Assembly (NCBI GenBank): GCA_964007475.1
Contig: OZ023273.1
Coordinates: 144,867,308-144,931,307 of the forward strand
Direction of reading: 5' to 3'
Source of the DNA: Hybos culiciformis
Lineage: Eukaryota; Arthropoda; Insecta; Diptera; Hybotidae
Length of the DNA: 64,000 nt
Shown: positions 33,986-64,000 of the stretch, piece after piece
Numbering within the stretch: position 1 is the first letter of the stretch
Layout: the number at the start of each line of letters is the position of its first letter
Program-made: the position numbers and the translations under genes
Notes under the pieces: generated by a model
The model's input: only the letters and a program-made list of their open reading frames with translations
The model's database searches: none
Told to the model about the DNA's origin: nothing

Positions 33986-35214
33986 TCAAAATAACGAGCC
34001 TATAAATGAAAAAAAATCTTGATTCTTATAAGATTTATTTTCAGTTTTAGCCATTTCCTCAGTAACTTCTCTTTTACGATTTATCGGAATAGTTGAATCT
34101 TTTAAAATGATTTCTGCTAATTTTTCTAATCTTATTCGACACATTTGATTATCTAATATTGGTACAATTAAATTAAATTTATCAATATTTTTATTTAGAC
34201 GTTCAATATTCTGCTTGTATTGATCAACGATGAATTTCCATTTAATATCATCATCAGAATTTAGTGGTAAATCACTAAAATAAGAGCGTTCCTCTCGCAA
34301 ATTATTCTTTAATTTAGAAATTTCTTCATGAATTTCACGCTGCAATGTTATCCACTCAGGTGTAAAACCATTATCAAGTAAGATTTTATTCAATTTAGCT
34401 GTTGTAAAATCTAAATAAGGATTTTGTGATTGAGTTTGAGTTAATGGCTTGCCGGCACATTTCAAATTGTCAAAATCTCCTTTTGACATAGCTTCCTGTA
34501 TTAAATCTTCGACAACACGATCAAATCCGTATTTGGTCTTTATGGCATGTGATTTATAATAACTTCCACCTTTCTTCATTAAGGTTTTATCACCAGCCTG
34601 AGCTTTTTCAACTCTGTGATTCAAAACTCGTTCTTGTGCTTTCATGGCTTTTGCTTGTTGATATTGTTTTTGGCGCTGAAACGGTGTACCAATTCCTATG
34701 CCATCAAAACTTAAATATTGTCGATGTTGTGGTGCGACATGACGAATATCATATACTTTTTCTTCTTCATCTTCTTGTATACCATGACGACTTTTTGAAA
34801 ATTTTTCCTGTAACACTTTAAATGCATCATCGACTGCTTGGAATCGTTCCGAGGATGCCTCATCTGTACCACTATCTGGATGTACTTTTTTCACTAGTTC
34901 TATATAAGCTCTTCTAACTGTATTCTGATCAGACGATTCATGAACTCCAAGAACAGCGAAGCATTTCTAAAAAAAAAAATTAATTATTTACTTATGTAGC
35001 GTCATAGTATCTGCAAAGAGCTTGTGGATCATTGCATAGGTCATATTTTAGGTTTAGATATTCAAACTATTTAAATACGTACCTATTATACTTACCTTGC
35101 TTAGGTACTTACCTTATATAATTCAATTTTTTTAATCAATGGTCGATTACTGCTTGAGCATCGAATTGAATTATTTCGAATTATTTTTAATGGCGATATG
35201 ATGCCAGTTAACAT
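33986..35214 (-). CDS. DNAJC28: DnaJ homolog subfamily C member 28
   Basis: Two exons: 35113–35214 and 33986–34966 (donor AAG|GTAAGT, acceptor TTTTTTTTTTTAG), 360 aa; the human protein is about 388 aa. The first 34 residues are basic, Ser/Asn-rich and without acidic residues until near the end, fitting a mitochondrial presequence (inferred). The J domain follows with V-L-G-V at its start and the H-P-D tripeptide that stimulates Hsp70. The conserved DUF1992 region follows (Y-G-F-D-R-V-V-E-D-L-I-Q-E-A, then G-K-P-L), and a coiled, charged C-terminus with E-W-I-T-L-Q-R-E-I. It is convergent with Gart, about 0.5 kb between stop codons. The molecular role of this family is poorly known. Confidence 0.92.
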
Positions 35215-37166
35215 TTTTCTATAGGCAGTTAGGTAGAAGGTACCTAGGTAGATAAGAATAACTTATCAATAAAAAAAAACCTCAAATCAGGATTAACATA
35301 AATATCCTGTTTGTTGTGTAAATTATATTATTTCGTTTCAATTCAAGAAAATTATTAATTTTAAAAAAAAATTTGAATATCAAATAAAATAATTTTTTTT
35401 TTTATAAAACTTACTTTTCTATTTTTATTTCATTTTTTAATTTTAATTTACTGAAGTAAATTTTCTAAGCTGAATTACCTTTTAAGTAGGTAGCAGGACC
35501 GTTAATGTATATTTATATTCGTATCAATCGAATCCTTCCTTTATTTTTTTTGCTTTTAGTCTTTCTATTTTAATTTATTTTATAATTTAATTCGAAATTT
35601 ATAAATTTCTATTTTTTCTTTTCATTTTGAAATCAAAAATAATATTTATTTGTATAGCGAGTACAGCGCAGCGTAGTGAATGTGAATTGTATTTTGATTT
35701 TGAATGAAATCTGATCAGCTGTTTTTTGTTTATTTTTCAACTTTTTCTTGCATATAATAATAATAATAAGCAATGGCTATTTGGAAAAACTATCTAAATC
35801 ATTATTTAGACGAGCAAAATATAATATGCAACTAGTTTTTCAATTTGTTATACACGTTCGCACCTAAAAATTCCGGAAAAATAAAATTTGAAAATACTAA
35901 ATGCAGATGACGTGAACCACTCAGAATCGGCTGAAACTTGGAGGGGGGAGAGGTGGTGCAGAAACCCCCGAAAACAGTTTTACTTAAGTTTTTTTCGCAG
36001 GTTTTTTTAAAATCCAAAATTAAGTACTTTTTTAAGAACAAAGAGAGTTCATTTCGTTTTATTTTCGACCTAAAACTATTTTCTTATTTTTAAAATTTTT
36101 GAAAACTGTAAAATTACTTATATTTTACAATTTTTTTAATTTTTTGTAAAGACAAAAAATTATCATAGTCACCTGGTTCTTTTATAAAATAAATGCATTG
36201 TTTACATTTATTTGGCCTTAAGCGCGTCATAGTTTCCCTTAAATATTCAATACTAATAAATAAAAATCATATGATTTTTGTTTTGCTTTAATTTTTCGAT
36301 TTTAGGGATGTGAGAATTTTTTTTAAAGCTTGACGCTAGTGATTTAAATGTGAGAAATTAAAATAATAATTAATATTAACTGTAACCAATTTTTTGTGAA
36401 AAAAACAAGAAAAAAAATTAAAAAGTGAAAAATGGGAAAAAATAAATGCTATTTTCGTAAATTTTAAACAGTTTGAAAAATGTAAATTAACAGTTCCTCC
36501 TCAAAACTTTCTTAATTATATTAAAATATTGCAGGATAAGTTTTCTGAAAATTTCGATTTACATGTAACAGAAAATAATTTAGTAAGTAAATTAGTTTCC
36601 CTTCTTACAAACGTTGAATGTAATTTCAAATGTTGTGAAAATTTCAATACAATTTATTTGATTAATTTTTTCATACGTGTGCGCATATATTTCATTTAAA
36701 ATTTTTTTTATAAAAATGTGAAAATTAGAAAAAATAGAAATAAAATGTTCTCTGTGATGAGTTTATAAAATTAAAAGTCTTGTTTTATTTCGTAACTTTT
36801 AAAAAAGCAACCATCCCATCCCTGATCATTTTTATTCAACACAATGATAGATTTTGAGTAAAAAAAAACATAGATTTTTTGGCGGGACGAAATATATTTT
36901 CTATGGCAGATACTTTACTTTATGAAATAGGTGTACAATGACTTATGTCACTAAATTGATTTCGTAATAAAAACAATACAAAAACTGCTAGTCTCTCTTT
37001 CTCTCAGTCATCTTTGACTTTTTGTTAAAAAAAATAATAAAAGAAATTAAGAAAATTGATGAAAAATAAGAAAAATAAAAAAAAAATTATTTTTTTGAAT
37101 AATTTGATGATACTGAAATGTAATTAGAAATTTAGTTAAAATAAGTAATAATAAAAAAGAACAAAA
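35215..37166. other. divergent intergenic region DNAJC28/USP30
   Basis: AT-rich. A less AT-rich block at about 35855–36000 (TTCGCACCTAAAAATTCCGG, then GGAGGGGGGAGAGGTGG) looks like a repeat fragment. TTTTGGCGGGA (36877–36887) resembles an E2F site, and CTCTCAGTC near 37002 could be an initiator for USP30. No coding exon was found. Confidence 0.4.
36877..36887 (+). promoter_or_regulatory. E2F-like motif upstream of USP30
   Basis: TTTTGGCGGGA is close to the E2F consensus TTTSSCGC and lies about 280 bp upstream of the USP30 ATG. The match rests on sequence similarity alone. Confidence 0.25.
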
Positions 37167-39637
37167 ATGGAGTCCGAAAAAATTTTGATGGCTGCAGGAA
37201 TGACGGCTGCAGTTATGGTTGGGGCTTTTGTGTTTTGGGGACCATCAGGTAAGAATTTTTTTTTTTAAATAGGTAGATTGTATTTTAGGTACATACACAC
37301 ATAATAATGTCGTAATGTTCCATATTTGATTGACGGACATGGTTGATTGATTTGACATTTTTCTAAGTTCAAACTAGTGAACTTATACTTAGAGCACCCC
37401 TCAGGCCATCACATCACACTAAAATTTATTTTTGCTTTCAATAAAATCCGCCTTGAACTTATTGTTTTCTGGTTACGAACGGAATACGGAATCATTTAAT
37501 TTTAATAGTAAGAAATAGGATACGATTTTAATTGTCAAAGTATACCCAGACAAAAAATAAGACGTTGCTAACTAATTTACTTACAATTATCTAGATAGAT
37601 TAAATTAACGAAAGTGATTGGTATAAGATTAAAATTAAACACATTGTTTTTAAAATTAACACTTACTTAATATTTCATTAGGAGCATCTCGATTACGCCA
37701 AAGAAGAGGCCAAATTGCTGGACTTCATAATTTTGGACGAACATGTTTTCTAAACACATTGCTTCAAGCTCTAGCTGCCTGTCCACAATTTATTGCGTAA
37801 GTACAATAAGTTTTTATAACAAAATTGTAAAATTGTTTATTTAAAAAAAAAAAATAAAAAATTCTAGCTGGTTGCAATTACATAACGGAAATGTAGAAAA
37901 GAAAAGCTTACTATCATCACTTTTGAACACTTTAGAAGTTATAAACGGAACACATCCAACTTTGAGAGGTGACCCGTATTCTCCAGGTGCTGTTATTAGA
38001 GCTTTAAATACCTTAGGGTGGGTAATCCCGCAAGAAGAGCACGATACTCATGAATTGCTGCATGTGGTTCTGTCATCGCTAGAAGAAGAAGCTATAAGGC
38101 CGCCCATTAAAAAAGTTGGATGCCTGTCAGATGCACTAGGTGCTTTAAATCAAGAATTGAATGGACTTGGAAAATTAACTGAAAGACCTTCTAGCGCAAT
38201 GTTGTCAGATTTTTTGAATTCTGATTATGATGAATCCACAAATTTAATGCGACAAGTTCGATCAGAAGCTCACACACCAGATTCACCAGCCTCAGCTGAG
38301 AATGAAGAAGTTACGTCTCTAATGGATCCTTTAGCTTCACCTAATTTGAGTCTGTTAAATAGACAGAGTCGACCGAGGAATGCTCAAAAGTACACGGAAG
38401 GTAATGGGGATGTTATAAGTAAAAGGAATTCAATGTCATGCCGATCGTTGGAAAGAATTAATCGAGGACCAGGGCGAGGTTAATCACTTAATATAACAAA
38501 TTTTTTTTTATTATTTTAGCTAAATTTGTTTTCTTTCAATTTTTTAGCTTCAATTTGGTCTGATCGAGGGCCAACTCAGATCCCTCATCCTTTCCAAGGT
38601 GCGTTGGGTAGTCAAATGATATGTTGTGGCTGCGGGTTTAAATCTACAGTTCGTTACGATAAATTTGATAGCATTTCATTAAATTTACCAGAACATCGTC
38701 GACCAGGATTGAGTTTAGCAAATTTGCTCAGTGAATATGTAGCTGAAGAAAATTTAAATGATGTACAATGTGAGAGTTGTATGGAAACAACTAATCATAA
38801 TTTGCAAAAAACTTTTGCAAGATTACCTTCATGTCTGTGTGTTCACATTCAGCGAACTACTTGGTTGCCATCAGGTCAAATCAGTAAGCGGCAGGACTAC
38901 ATTCATTTCCCAGAGAGCTTATCAATGGCCCCTTATAGCTTTGTTCAACCAAGTTTGGCATCAAGTCAAGCCAATACTCCATTATGGGGTTCAACTGTTT
39001 CCTTATTATCAGGGAGCATTCCCAATAATCCTGATTATTTGAGTGGTTCTAATGCCAGTGTAAGTGGATTTAGCGCTGCTATGCAAAGTGGGTTTGGGGC
39101 AATGTCAATGTTTCCCAAAACTTCAATTTATCGATTGCTTGCTGTAGTAGTTCATTCAGGCGAAGCATCGAGTGGTCATTTTGTAACTTACAGACGCGGA
39201 GCATTAAGAAACTCTCACAGGTAACAATTTCAATATTTAGATAAAATTATAGTTAGAAAAAGATATATGTATCTAGAAATTATCTTTAAACCTAATTTTT
39301 CTGTTACGGTTTCGTATAAAAATATCTGAAAATTTTTAGCTTAAAATTAGTGAATATTCGTTCTTGAGTCAAAAAATAAATAACTTAATTTTTAGAATTA
39401 TTTCAAAAAGTCGAATTAAAAAATTGTAGTTATAATTGTATCTGGAAGAGAATTAATTAGGTTTCTATCCTATTAATATAGTTTTTAATTGTTATTTAAA
39501 ACATTAAAATTTCTTTTAGATGGTATTATACATCGGATACTGTAGTAAAAGAAGTTTCCATTGATGAAGTCTTAAGCGTACCATCGTATTTATTATTTTA
39601 CGATAGAGGTGCTCAAAGGATGAATATAATGCGATAA
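37167..39637 (+). CDS. USP30: ubiquitin carboxyl-terminal hydrolase 30
   Basis: Exons: 37167–37248, 37682–37796, 37868–38478, 38548–39220, 39520–39637; all junctions are in phase, 532 aa (human 517). The N-terminus has a hydrophobic segment (I-L-M-A-A-G-M-T-A-A-V-M-V-G-A-F-V-F-W), the outer-mitochondrial-membrane anchor of USP30, which removes ubiquitin from mitochondrial proteins and opposes PINK1/Parkin mitophagy. The Cys box is N-F-G-R-T-C-F-L-N-T-L-L-Q. A Cys pair (C-C-G-C-G) and C-E-S-C form the zinc-binding fingers. The His box is S-S-G-H-F-V-T-Y. In the last exon W-Y-Y-T-S-D-T-V has Ser where most USPs carry Asp or Asn, agreeing with the Cys–His–Ser triad reported for USP30. Exon 3 encodes a long Ser-rich insertion. 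Confidence 0.95.
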
Positions 39638-40769
39638 TTTTTTTTTTACAATTTCTCACCATTAATAATTTATATAATAATCATGATAGGAAAAAATTCA
39701 TTATTTGCAATAATGTTACATACATTTTTTGTAGATTTTTATATTTTATTGATTTTTAATAATTATTGTTTTTTGAATTAAAATAACTATAAAAAAGATC
39801 TTTCGCTTTGCATTTATTAAACGATACAAAAATTATTAGTTTTAAAATTGTAATAAGTTACACATTAAGATTTATTTTTTAAAAAAATAATTCCTATTTT
39901 AAAAAATTTAATTGTCAAAAAAAATTTTTCTTGGAAAAATGTTATCTAGTCGTTTAAGAATTACTACATTTTGTCATCAAATAAAAATCGAAATAAATTA
40001 ATATTTGATGTTAGAATTTAATTTTTGAAGCTTTAATTTTCAATCTCATTTCATACTGGGGATTTTTACTGAGATTTTTTGACAACTTATATTATCTTTC
40101 CATTTTTTTTTCTAGGTTGTTTTTTCATATTTTAAGACGAGGGAAAGGAAACCATTAAATTTATTATTTTTATGATCTTCTAAAACATGACTACCTCAAG
40201 TACATAATTGGAGACGCCATGCCGCAACGAAATCTTATTTTTAGTAACAGAAAATAAAAACCCATGAAATTAATAAATTAAATTTATTTTTCGAAAGCAA
40301 ATTACAACTTAGAAAAATAACTTCATCTTATTTTTATAAAAAAATTTTGTTTTATCTTAATTTTAATAACTTTCAAATTTTAGTAATCTCAAACCAAGCA
40401 AGAGGTATTTTTAATTCTTAAAAATCTGTACAATTAAATGAAGAAAAATTGACACAAACCTATAATTTTGAAATTATAAAAAAAAATTTTCATTTAAATT
40501 ATCTTATTGTTTGTTTTGTTTCAATTATCTATGTTTTGTGAGCTTGGACTTGTAAATTACTTAAAATTATTGGTAAATAACACAATTTCTTAAAAAAATG
40601 TTTTCAAGTTTATTTTAGTTTTTGTTGTATGTTCTTAAACATATCTGGCCGTTAGATTTACTCAAAGTTCCTTTTAAAATTGACGACAATTTTTGTAAAA
40701 ATGAATATGAGCATTTTATATTAGTGTTTATTACTATATCATTATTATTTTTTGCAATTGGAAGAATAT
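39638..40769. other. convergent intergenic region USP30/UCKL1
   Basis: AT-rich 3' UTR and spacer sequence of both genes. No extra gene or mobile-element end was found. Confidence 0.5.
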
Positions 40770-60037
<19,268 letters not shown>

Positions 60038-60653
60038 TTTAAATTTTCAATATACAATTGTAATAAATTTTTATTAGGGAATTAATTTTTTATTTATTAT
60101 TAATTGAATTGAAGAATTAATTAATTTTAATTTTAAAAATAAATAGTTTTTTTGAAAGAAAATTATGTCAGTTTTTCAGTTTTTTAAGTAAGATACATAC
60201 TTAAAAAAAATAAATTTGCAAAAAAAAAGAAAATAATTTTTTTTTCTCAATTTAATAAATTATTTAATTAATAATAGTTCTTATATTTAATTATATTTTT
60301 TTTCACAATTTTACTATTTTACAATTAATTTTATAAAAAATTATATTTAGCTATTTGTATAGTAATTTATATAGTAGTAGAGCAGAGTAGCTATATTGTT
60401 TTTTTAGTTATATTTTTTGTTACCGCGACGATTGACAAATTATTTTGTTTTGCTTTTCGTTGACATTTCACAAAAACAAAAGAAGATTGATGATGTGCTT
60501 CAATTTTCCACTCAAAATTTTACGTTCTTCAAAAAACATATGTTGGTGATAGTCGACTTTATTTAGCTTTCACATTTGAATTATAAGTTTACACTTGAAA
60601 AAAGGAAAGCATAAAATAATTTTTTTTTCTGTTTTATAATACATAATACCATT
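60038..60653. other. UCKL1 5' flank
   Basis: Likely the 5' UTR and promoter of UCKL1. A less AT-rich patch at about 60420–60560 (TACCGCGACGATTGAC) is the best place for a core promoter, but no TATA or initiator could be assigned with confidence. Confidence 0.35.
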
Positions 60654-60928
60654 GAGTAATAATATTTATAAGAGGGACAGAATTCATACAAGTAAATTTT
60701 TTTTCCAAAATTATGTCAATATTTTGAATGTATTGAGTAAAATTTTTTAACTCAAATGTGTTTATTCTTAATTTTATTATTTTTTTATTGTATTAAGAAT
60801 AAACACACTTGAGCGTGAAATTTTTATTCAATACATTGATAATATTGTCATCATTTTTGAGTTATTTGAAAAAAAAATTCTGAAATTTACTTGTATGAAT
60901 TCTGACCCTCTTATAAATATTATTACTC
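60654..60928. mobile_element. MITE-like element with ~45-bp terminal inverted repeats
   Basis: The left end (GAGTAATAATATTTATAAGA then GGG, CAGAATTCATACAAGTAAAT) is mirrored with one mismatch at the right end, closing at 60928. Further in, the arms remain complementary but diverged up to a centre near 60783 (GTGTTTATTCTTAA against TTAAGAATAAACAC). No coding capacity, and no clear target duplication. Confidence 0.75.
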
Positions 60929-61120
60929 TATGATAATACTCTCTTCTCTACTTCGACTCAATTGAGCCTTTTGCAATAAGACGTCTTTCTTGGATCTAAA
61001 ATTTAGCTTTTTCCATACAAAAGAAAGAAAAATTCTCATTAGTATTTTTATAAATTAAAAATAACAAAATACAAAGTTATGGGTGGGATTATAAAAGAAA
61101 TGATAAGGGCTAACTTGGAG

Positions 61121-61443
61121 GTTAGACGAGACTAAAAACTAGTTATAACTAAAATGTTTTTTGAATGTATGTGTGAAAAATTGTATAAAAAAAATAAAAT
61201 TTTGAAATAGTTATAACTAATAGTTATAACTAAAAAAAATTCTAAATCTAAACTATTACTTGTCAAATGAAATATTTTTTTTTTAAATGTAAATAAAAAC
61301 TAAAAAGTGAAGTAATATAATAAAATAGTTTGTAAATAATTTTAACTATAGTTAAGCCAGTGGAGAATAATTACATCGCAAACACAAATAAAAAACTCAT
61401 ACAATTGTAAATAGTTAAGACTAGTTTTTACTCTCGTCTACCA
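61121..61443. mobile_element. second MITE-like inverted-repeat element
   Basis: Left end GTTAGACGAGACTAAAAACT and right end, read inward, GTGGTAGACGAGAGTAAAAA are diverged inverted repeats of about 30 bp. Similar TAACT motifs occur just outside (61111 and 61453). The interior has an inverted or tandem TAGTTATAACTA. Exact ends are uncertain. Confidence 0.55.
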
Positions 61444-61658
61444 CTGCGTAAGAGTTAACATTGATTTTGTTATTCTTTGTTCATTGGAAAAATATAGTAT
61501 GCTGTGTTACAAACACATTCCACATAAAATGAAATGTCAAATTAAACCAGTGTTCTGGCAACCAGTTTTTTTTTTTAGTAAAAAAAAAAAGTTTAACAAA
61601 TTTTAAAAAATTTAATTTTGCGAAAAAAAAAGAATAATTTTTATTAATTTTTAGAAGA

Positions 61659-61694
61659 ATGTCTGAGAAAAAAAATCGTCGAAAACGTAAAGAT
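61659..61694 (+). CDS. possible first coding exon of a downstream plus-strand gene
   Basis: ATG followed by S-E-K-K-N-R-R-K-R-K-D and a strong donor GAT|GTAAGT (61695). The exon is 12 codons, phase 0. It lies head-to-head with UCKL1, about 1.6 kb from its first exon. No second exon is visible before the window end apart from weak A-rich candidates (an acceptor at about 62043), so identity is unknown. Confidence 0.35.
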
Positions 61695-62629
61695 GTAAGT
61701 TTGTTTTTATTTGAAATAAATTTAATTCAATTTAAAAGTAGAAAACACTTTTAATTTTCTATCTAGAGTATTTGAAGGTATTTTTGATTGAGAAAAATGA
61801 AAAATGAAATCAAACTTCGTATTGTAAAAAATTTTTTTTTTGTGACGTTGACAGAGTTTATTTTTTTCTTCAACAATTAATTCCTAATTTTAATCACTTT
61901 TTTATTATTTTTTTAATTCAAAATTGCATTTAACAAAATTTTGAACGTCGTAAAAATTATTAATTAATTTTTTTTTTTTTTTTTTAATTTTCTTTATCTT
62001 GTTTTTTTGTGTGGGGATTTTTTTTCTTAATTTTAATCTCCAGGAAGAAAACAAAAAAAAAACAAAACAAAAATTTTTTAAAAAAGTTTTTTAATTTGTT
62101 TTGTATTTTTTTTAATGCGCAGAATCTTACAAAAAAAAAATTAATTTTTTTTATACTATTTTATTTAAAAAGAAAATATTTATTTAGTTGGTGTCACTTT
62201 TGTAATTCAAAGAAAATTTTATTTTCAACATTGTTTTTTTTTTTCATTTTTTAATCTTTGGATACGCTTTACAATTTCACTGGAGAGAAATTTTAATTAT
62301 ATAGATATAGGTAGGTACCTAGATAAATATATGCACAGGTATGCATAAGTAAAATAAGTAGGTACATTCCTGCCAACTTTCACTTTGTTTACTTTGCCCG
62401 TCAATTTTGTCCAAATTAACCCACCGTGAAAGTCATGATTTGTGAATTTTTTTCCTTTTCTAAATCAAATAGATACCTACCTGCAGGCCCGGCTCGAGGC
62501 GTGTGCGAACTGTGCATTGCACACAGGCGCCGTAGGCGCCAGTAATGAAAAGGCGCCTACAAGCCAATATGAAATTTAAATTTCAACAAAAATAATTTTT
62601 TTTTTAAATGCATACAAATTTTTTTTGAG

Positions 62630-63985
62630 ATTTTGATTTTTGGAGCAAACGAACTACAAAATTATCTGAAATGTTGTCTCGCAAAATTGAAAATGATATT
62701 AATCCAGAAAACATTTTAAACTGGATTTATAACAATAATGTTGAAGAACTCTTTCCAAGTGCACTGATTTAAGGGTATTACCATAAAGGAAGTATAAATA
62801 TGAGAAATTCATTCCATACAAAAAAATCAAATTAAAAAAATTAAACAAAAAATATGAAATCAAAAAATGAAATCACTATCCCATTATGCCTTGTTCGCAT
62901 TATAATTTAAATTCCACTTAGATTCCGGAAAACAAATTGCCGTTCGCATTACAATATTTGATGAGAACTGGAATTTGATGATGTATAAAAAACAATTGAG
63001 AAAGAGAAAAAATGTTTGTTGTTAAAAATTTTGACTTTTTATCTCGCTTTTTATCAATTTTATTTGGTTTTTTCTTCATTTTGACTCGAATTTGACAAAA
63101 ATAATTGTTGCCACCTATAACAAAATTTTATAAAGTGAGTGAAAGTAACTATAAATGTAGAATTCCAAACCTGACAAACTGGAATATAATATGGTGTTCG
63201 CATTAGGAGAATATTAGTGGAATATGCTGTTATCCGGAATATTTCAGGAATATGAACTGGATTTTTCATATAAAAAAATATTCCGGAATATGTATATTCC
63301 ACTTTCATATTCTAGTTTGTCAGGGTTAGAATTCTACATTTCTAGTTATTTTCACTCATTTTTTGAAATTTTGTTATAGTTGGCAACAATTTTTTTGTCA
63401 AATTCGAGTCAAAATGAAAAAAAAAACAAAATAAAATTGAGAACAAGCGAGATAAAAAGTCAAAATTTTCAAAAAAAAAAATTTTTCTCTTTCTCAATTT
63501 TTTTTTACACCATCAAATTCCAGTTCTCACCAAATTTTGTAATGCGAACGGCAATTTGTTTTCCGGAATATAAGTGGAATTCAAATTATAATGCGAACAA
63601 GGTATAAAAGTGGAATATACAAATTCCGGAATATTTTTTATATGAAAAATCCAGTTCATATTCCTGAAATATTCCAGAAAACAACATATTCCACAAATAT
63701 TCTCCTAATGCGAACAGCATATTACCGTCAATTGGGATAGTGATTTCATATAGACCGACATTTTTTGTTTAGTTTTTTTAATATGAATTTTTTGTATGGA
63801 ATGAATTTCTCTTATTTATGCTTACTTTGTGGTATTACTAACTTTACCCGTTTCAGTTGCTAAAGGTGAGAGAACTTTTCCAAAATTTAAAACCGATCAA
63901 AAATTACTTCAGATCAACTATCGGGCAAGAAAAATGGAATTTAGCTAGTGTTTGCTTTTTGTAGCCTTTGAGTATCTAATTGAAA
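62630..63985 (+). pseudogene. hAT transposase C-terminal remnant, split by an insertion
   Basis: Left part, about 62630–62775: residues including L-S-R-K-I-E-N-D-I-N-P-E-N and E-E-L-F-P-S-A-L. Right part, from about 63833: L-L-T-L-P-V-S-V-A-K-G-E-R-T-F, then after a frame change I-K-N-Y-F-R-S-T-I-G-Q-E. These are the hAT dimerisation region found in ZMYM1-like and related insect transposases. Several frame changes and stops make it a pseudogene. Confidence 0.85.
62782..63831. mobile_element. foldback/MITE insertion with interleaved inverted repeats
   Basis: Ends CATAAAGGAAG and, inward from the right, CACAAAGTAAG continue as ~50-bp inverted repeats (sharing GAGAAATTCATTCCATACAA). A GTATTAC duplication flanks them (62775–62781 and 63832–63838), suggesting a hAT-like 7–8-bp target duplication. 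Inside, segment A (about 62889–63190) is inverted at about 63304–63602 and segment B (about 63190–63303) is inverted at about 63606–63722, giving the order A–B–A'–B'. Two short open frames on opposite strands are mirror images of each other and are not genes. Confidence 0.8.
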
Positions 63986-64000
63986 ACTTTTTCAAAGGCG

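Larger units (their letters stand above)
62484..64000 (+). mobile_element. hAT element, internally deleted, right end beyond the window
   Basis: A hAT-like terminal sequence CAGGCCCGGCTCGAGGCG begins at 62484 and is followed by a GC-rich block (CACACAGGCGCCGTAGGCGC). Soon after comes the C-terminal part of a hAT transposase, so most of the transposase is missing. A ~1.05-kb foldback element interrupts it at 62782–63831. The 3' end lies outside the window. Confidence 0.75.

Noticed and set aside
63060..63607. Two ~80-codon frames on opposite strands sharing F-L-S-N-S-S-Q-N-E
   Set aside because: The shared peptide results from the inverted repeat of the foldback element. Neither has splice sites or homology.

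Overview
The window is very AT-rich eukaryotic DNA (long A/T runs, small exons, GT–AG introns). It is most likely from an insect, probably a dipteran. The main reason is the central gene, Gart, whose layout is GARS–AIRS–AIRS–GART with an in-frame stop and AATAAA just inside an intron; both traits are known from Drosophila Gart. I cannot name the species.

Layout. 1–15 kb holds no secure host gene. It has two weak candidate terminal exons, a 1.9-kb element with perfect 16-bp terminal inverted repeats (5391–7278), and a 2.3-kb pogo/Tigger-type DNA transposon (10600–12910). That transposon carries a broken transposase ending in a PHD-type zinc finger, plus clusters of a TCGGCCAC motif near both ends. 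15.1–16.0 kb holds the last two exons of an unrecognised minus-strand gene. 21.5–33.5 kb is Gart (12 exons, 1,339 aa). Its first intron carries an antisense Ty3/gypsy retrotransposon (23016–27961) whose two 207-bp LTRs look identical. 34.0–35.2 kb is DNAJC28 (minus strand, tail-to-tail with Gart), 37.2–39.6 kb is USP30 (plus) and 40.8–60.0 kb is UCKL1 (minus, 12 exons). UCKL1 has a 41-nt first coding exon separated from the rest by a 13.8-kb intron full of mobile-element debris (a piggyBac-type MITE, a LINE 3' end and dispersed repeats). 60–64 kb has two further MITE-like inverted-repeat elements, a possible first exon of another plus-strand gene, and the 5' part of an internally deleted hAT element that is itself split by a ~1-kb foldback element.

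Function. Gart encodes three enzymes covering steps 2, 3 and 5 of de novo purine synthesis, and UCKL1 belongs to pyrimidine salvage. USP30 and DNAJC28 both carry membrane or targeting segments (mitochondrial outer-membrane anchor and presequence-like N-terminus). Nothing suggests these genes form one pathway. Their order may be old, since GART and DNAJC28 are also neighbours in human.

Best leads: (1) the two AIRS copies in Gart have lost complementary active-site motifs, suggesting one composite site; (2) the intronic poly(A) site for a GARS-only protein; (3) the pogo-like element with subterminal motif arrays and a PHD finger; (4) the retrotransposon with a frame change inside RNase H exactly at an A AAU UUC heptamer, a SAP-like motif in Gag and a D-G-G protease motif; (5) the interleaved inverted-repeat insertion inside the hAT element.
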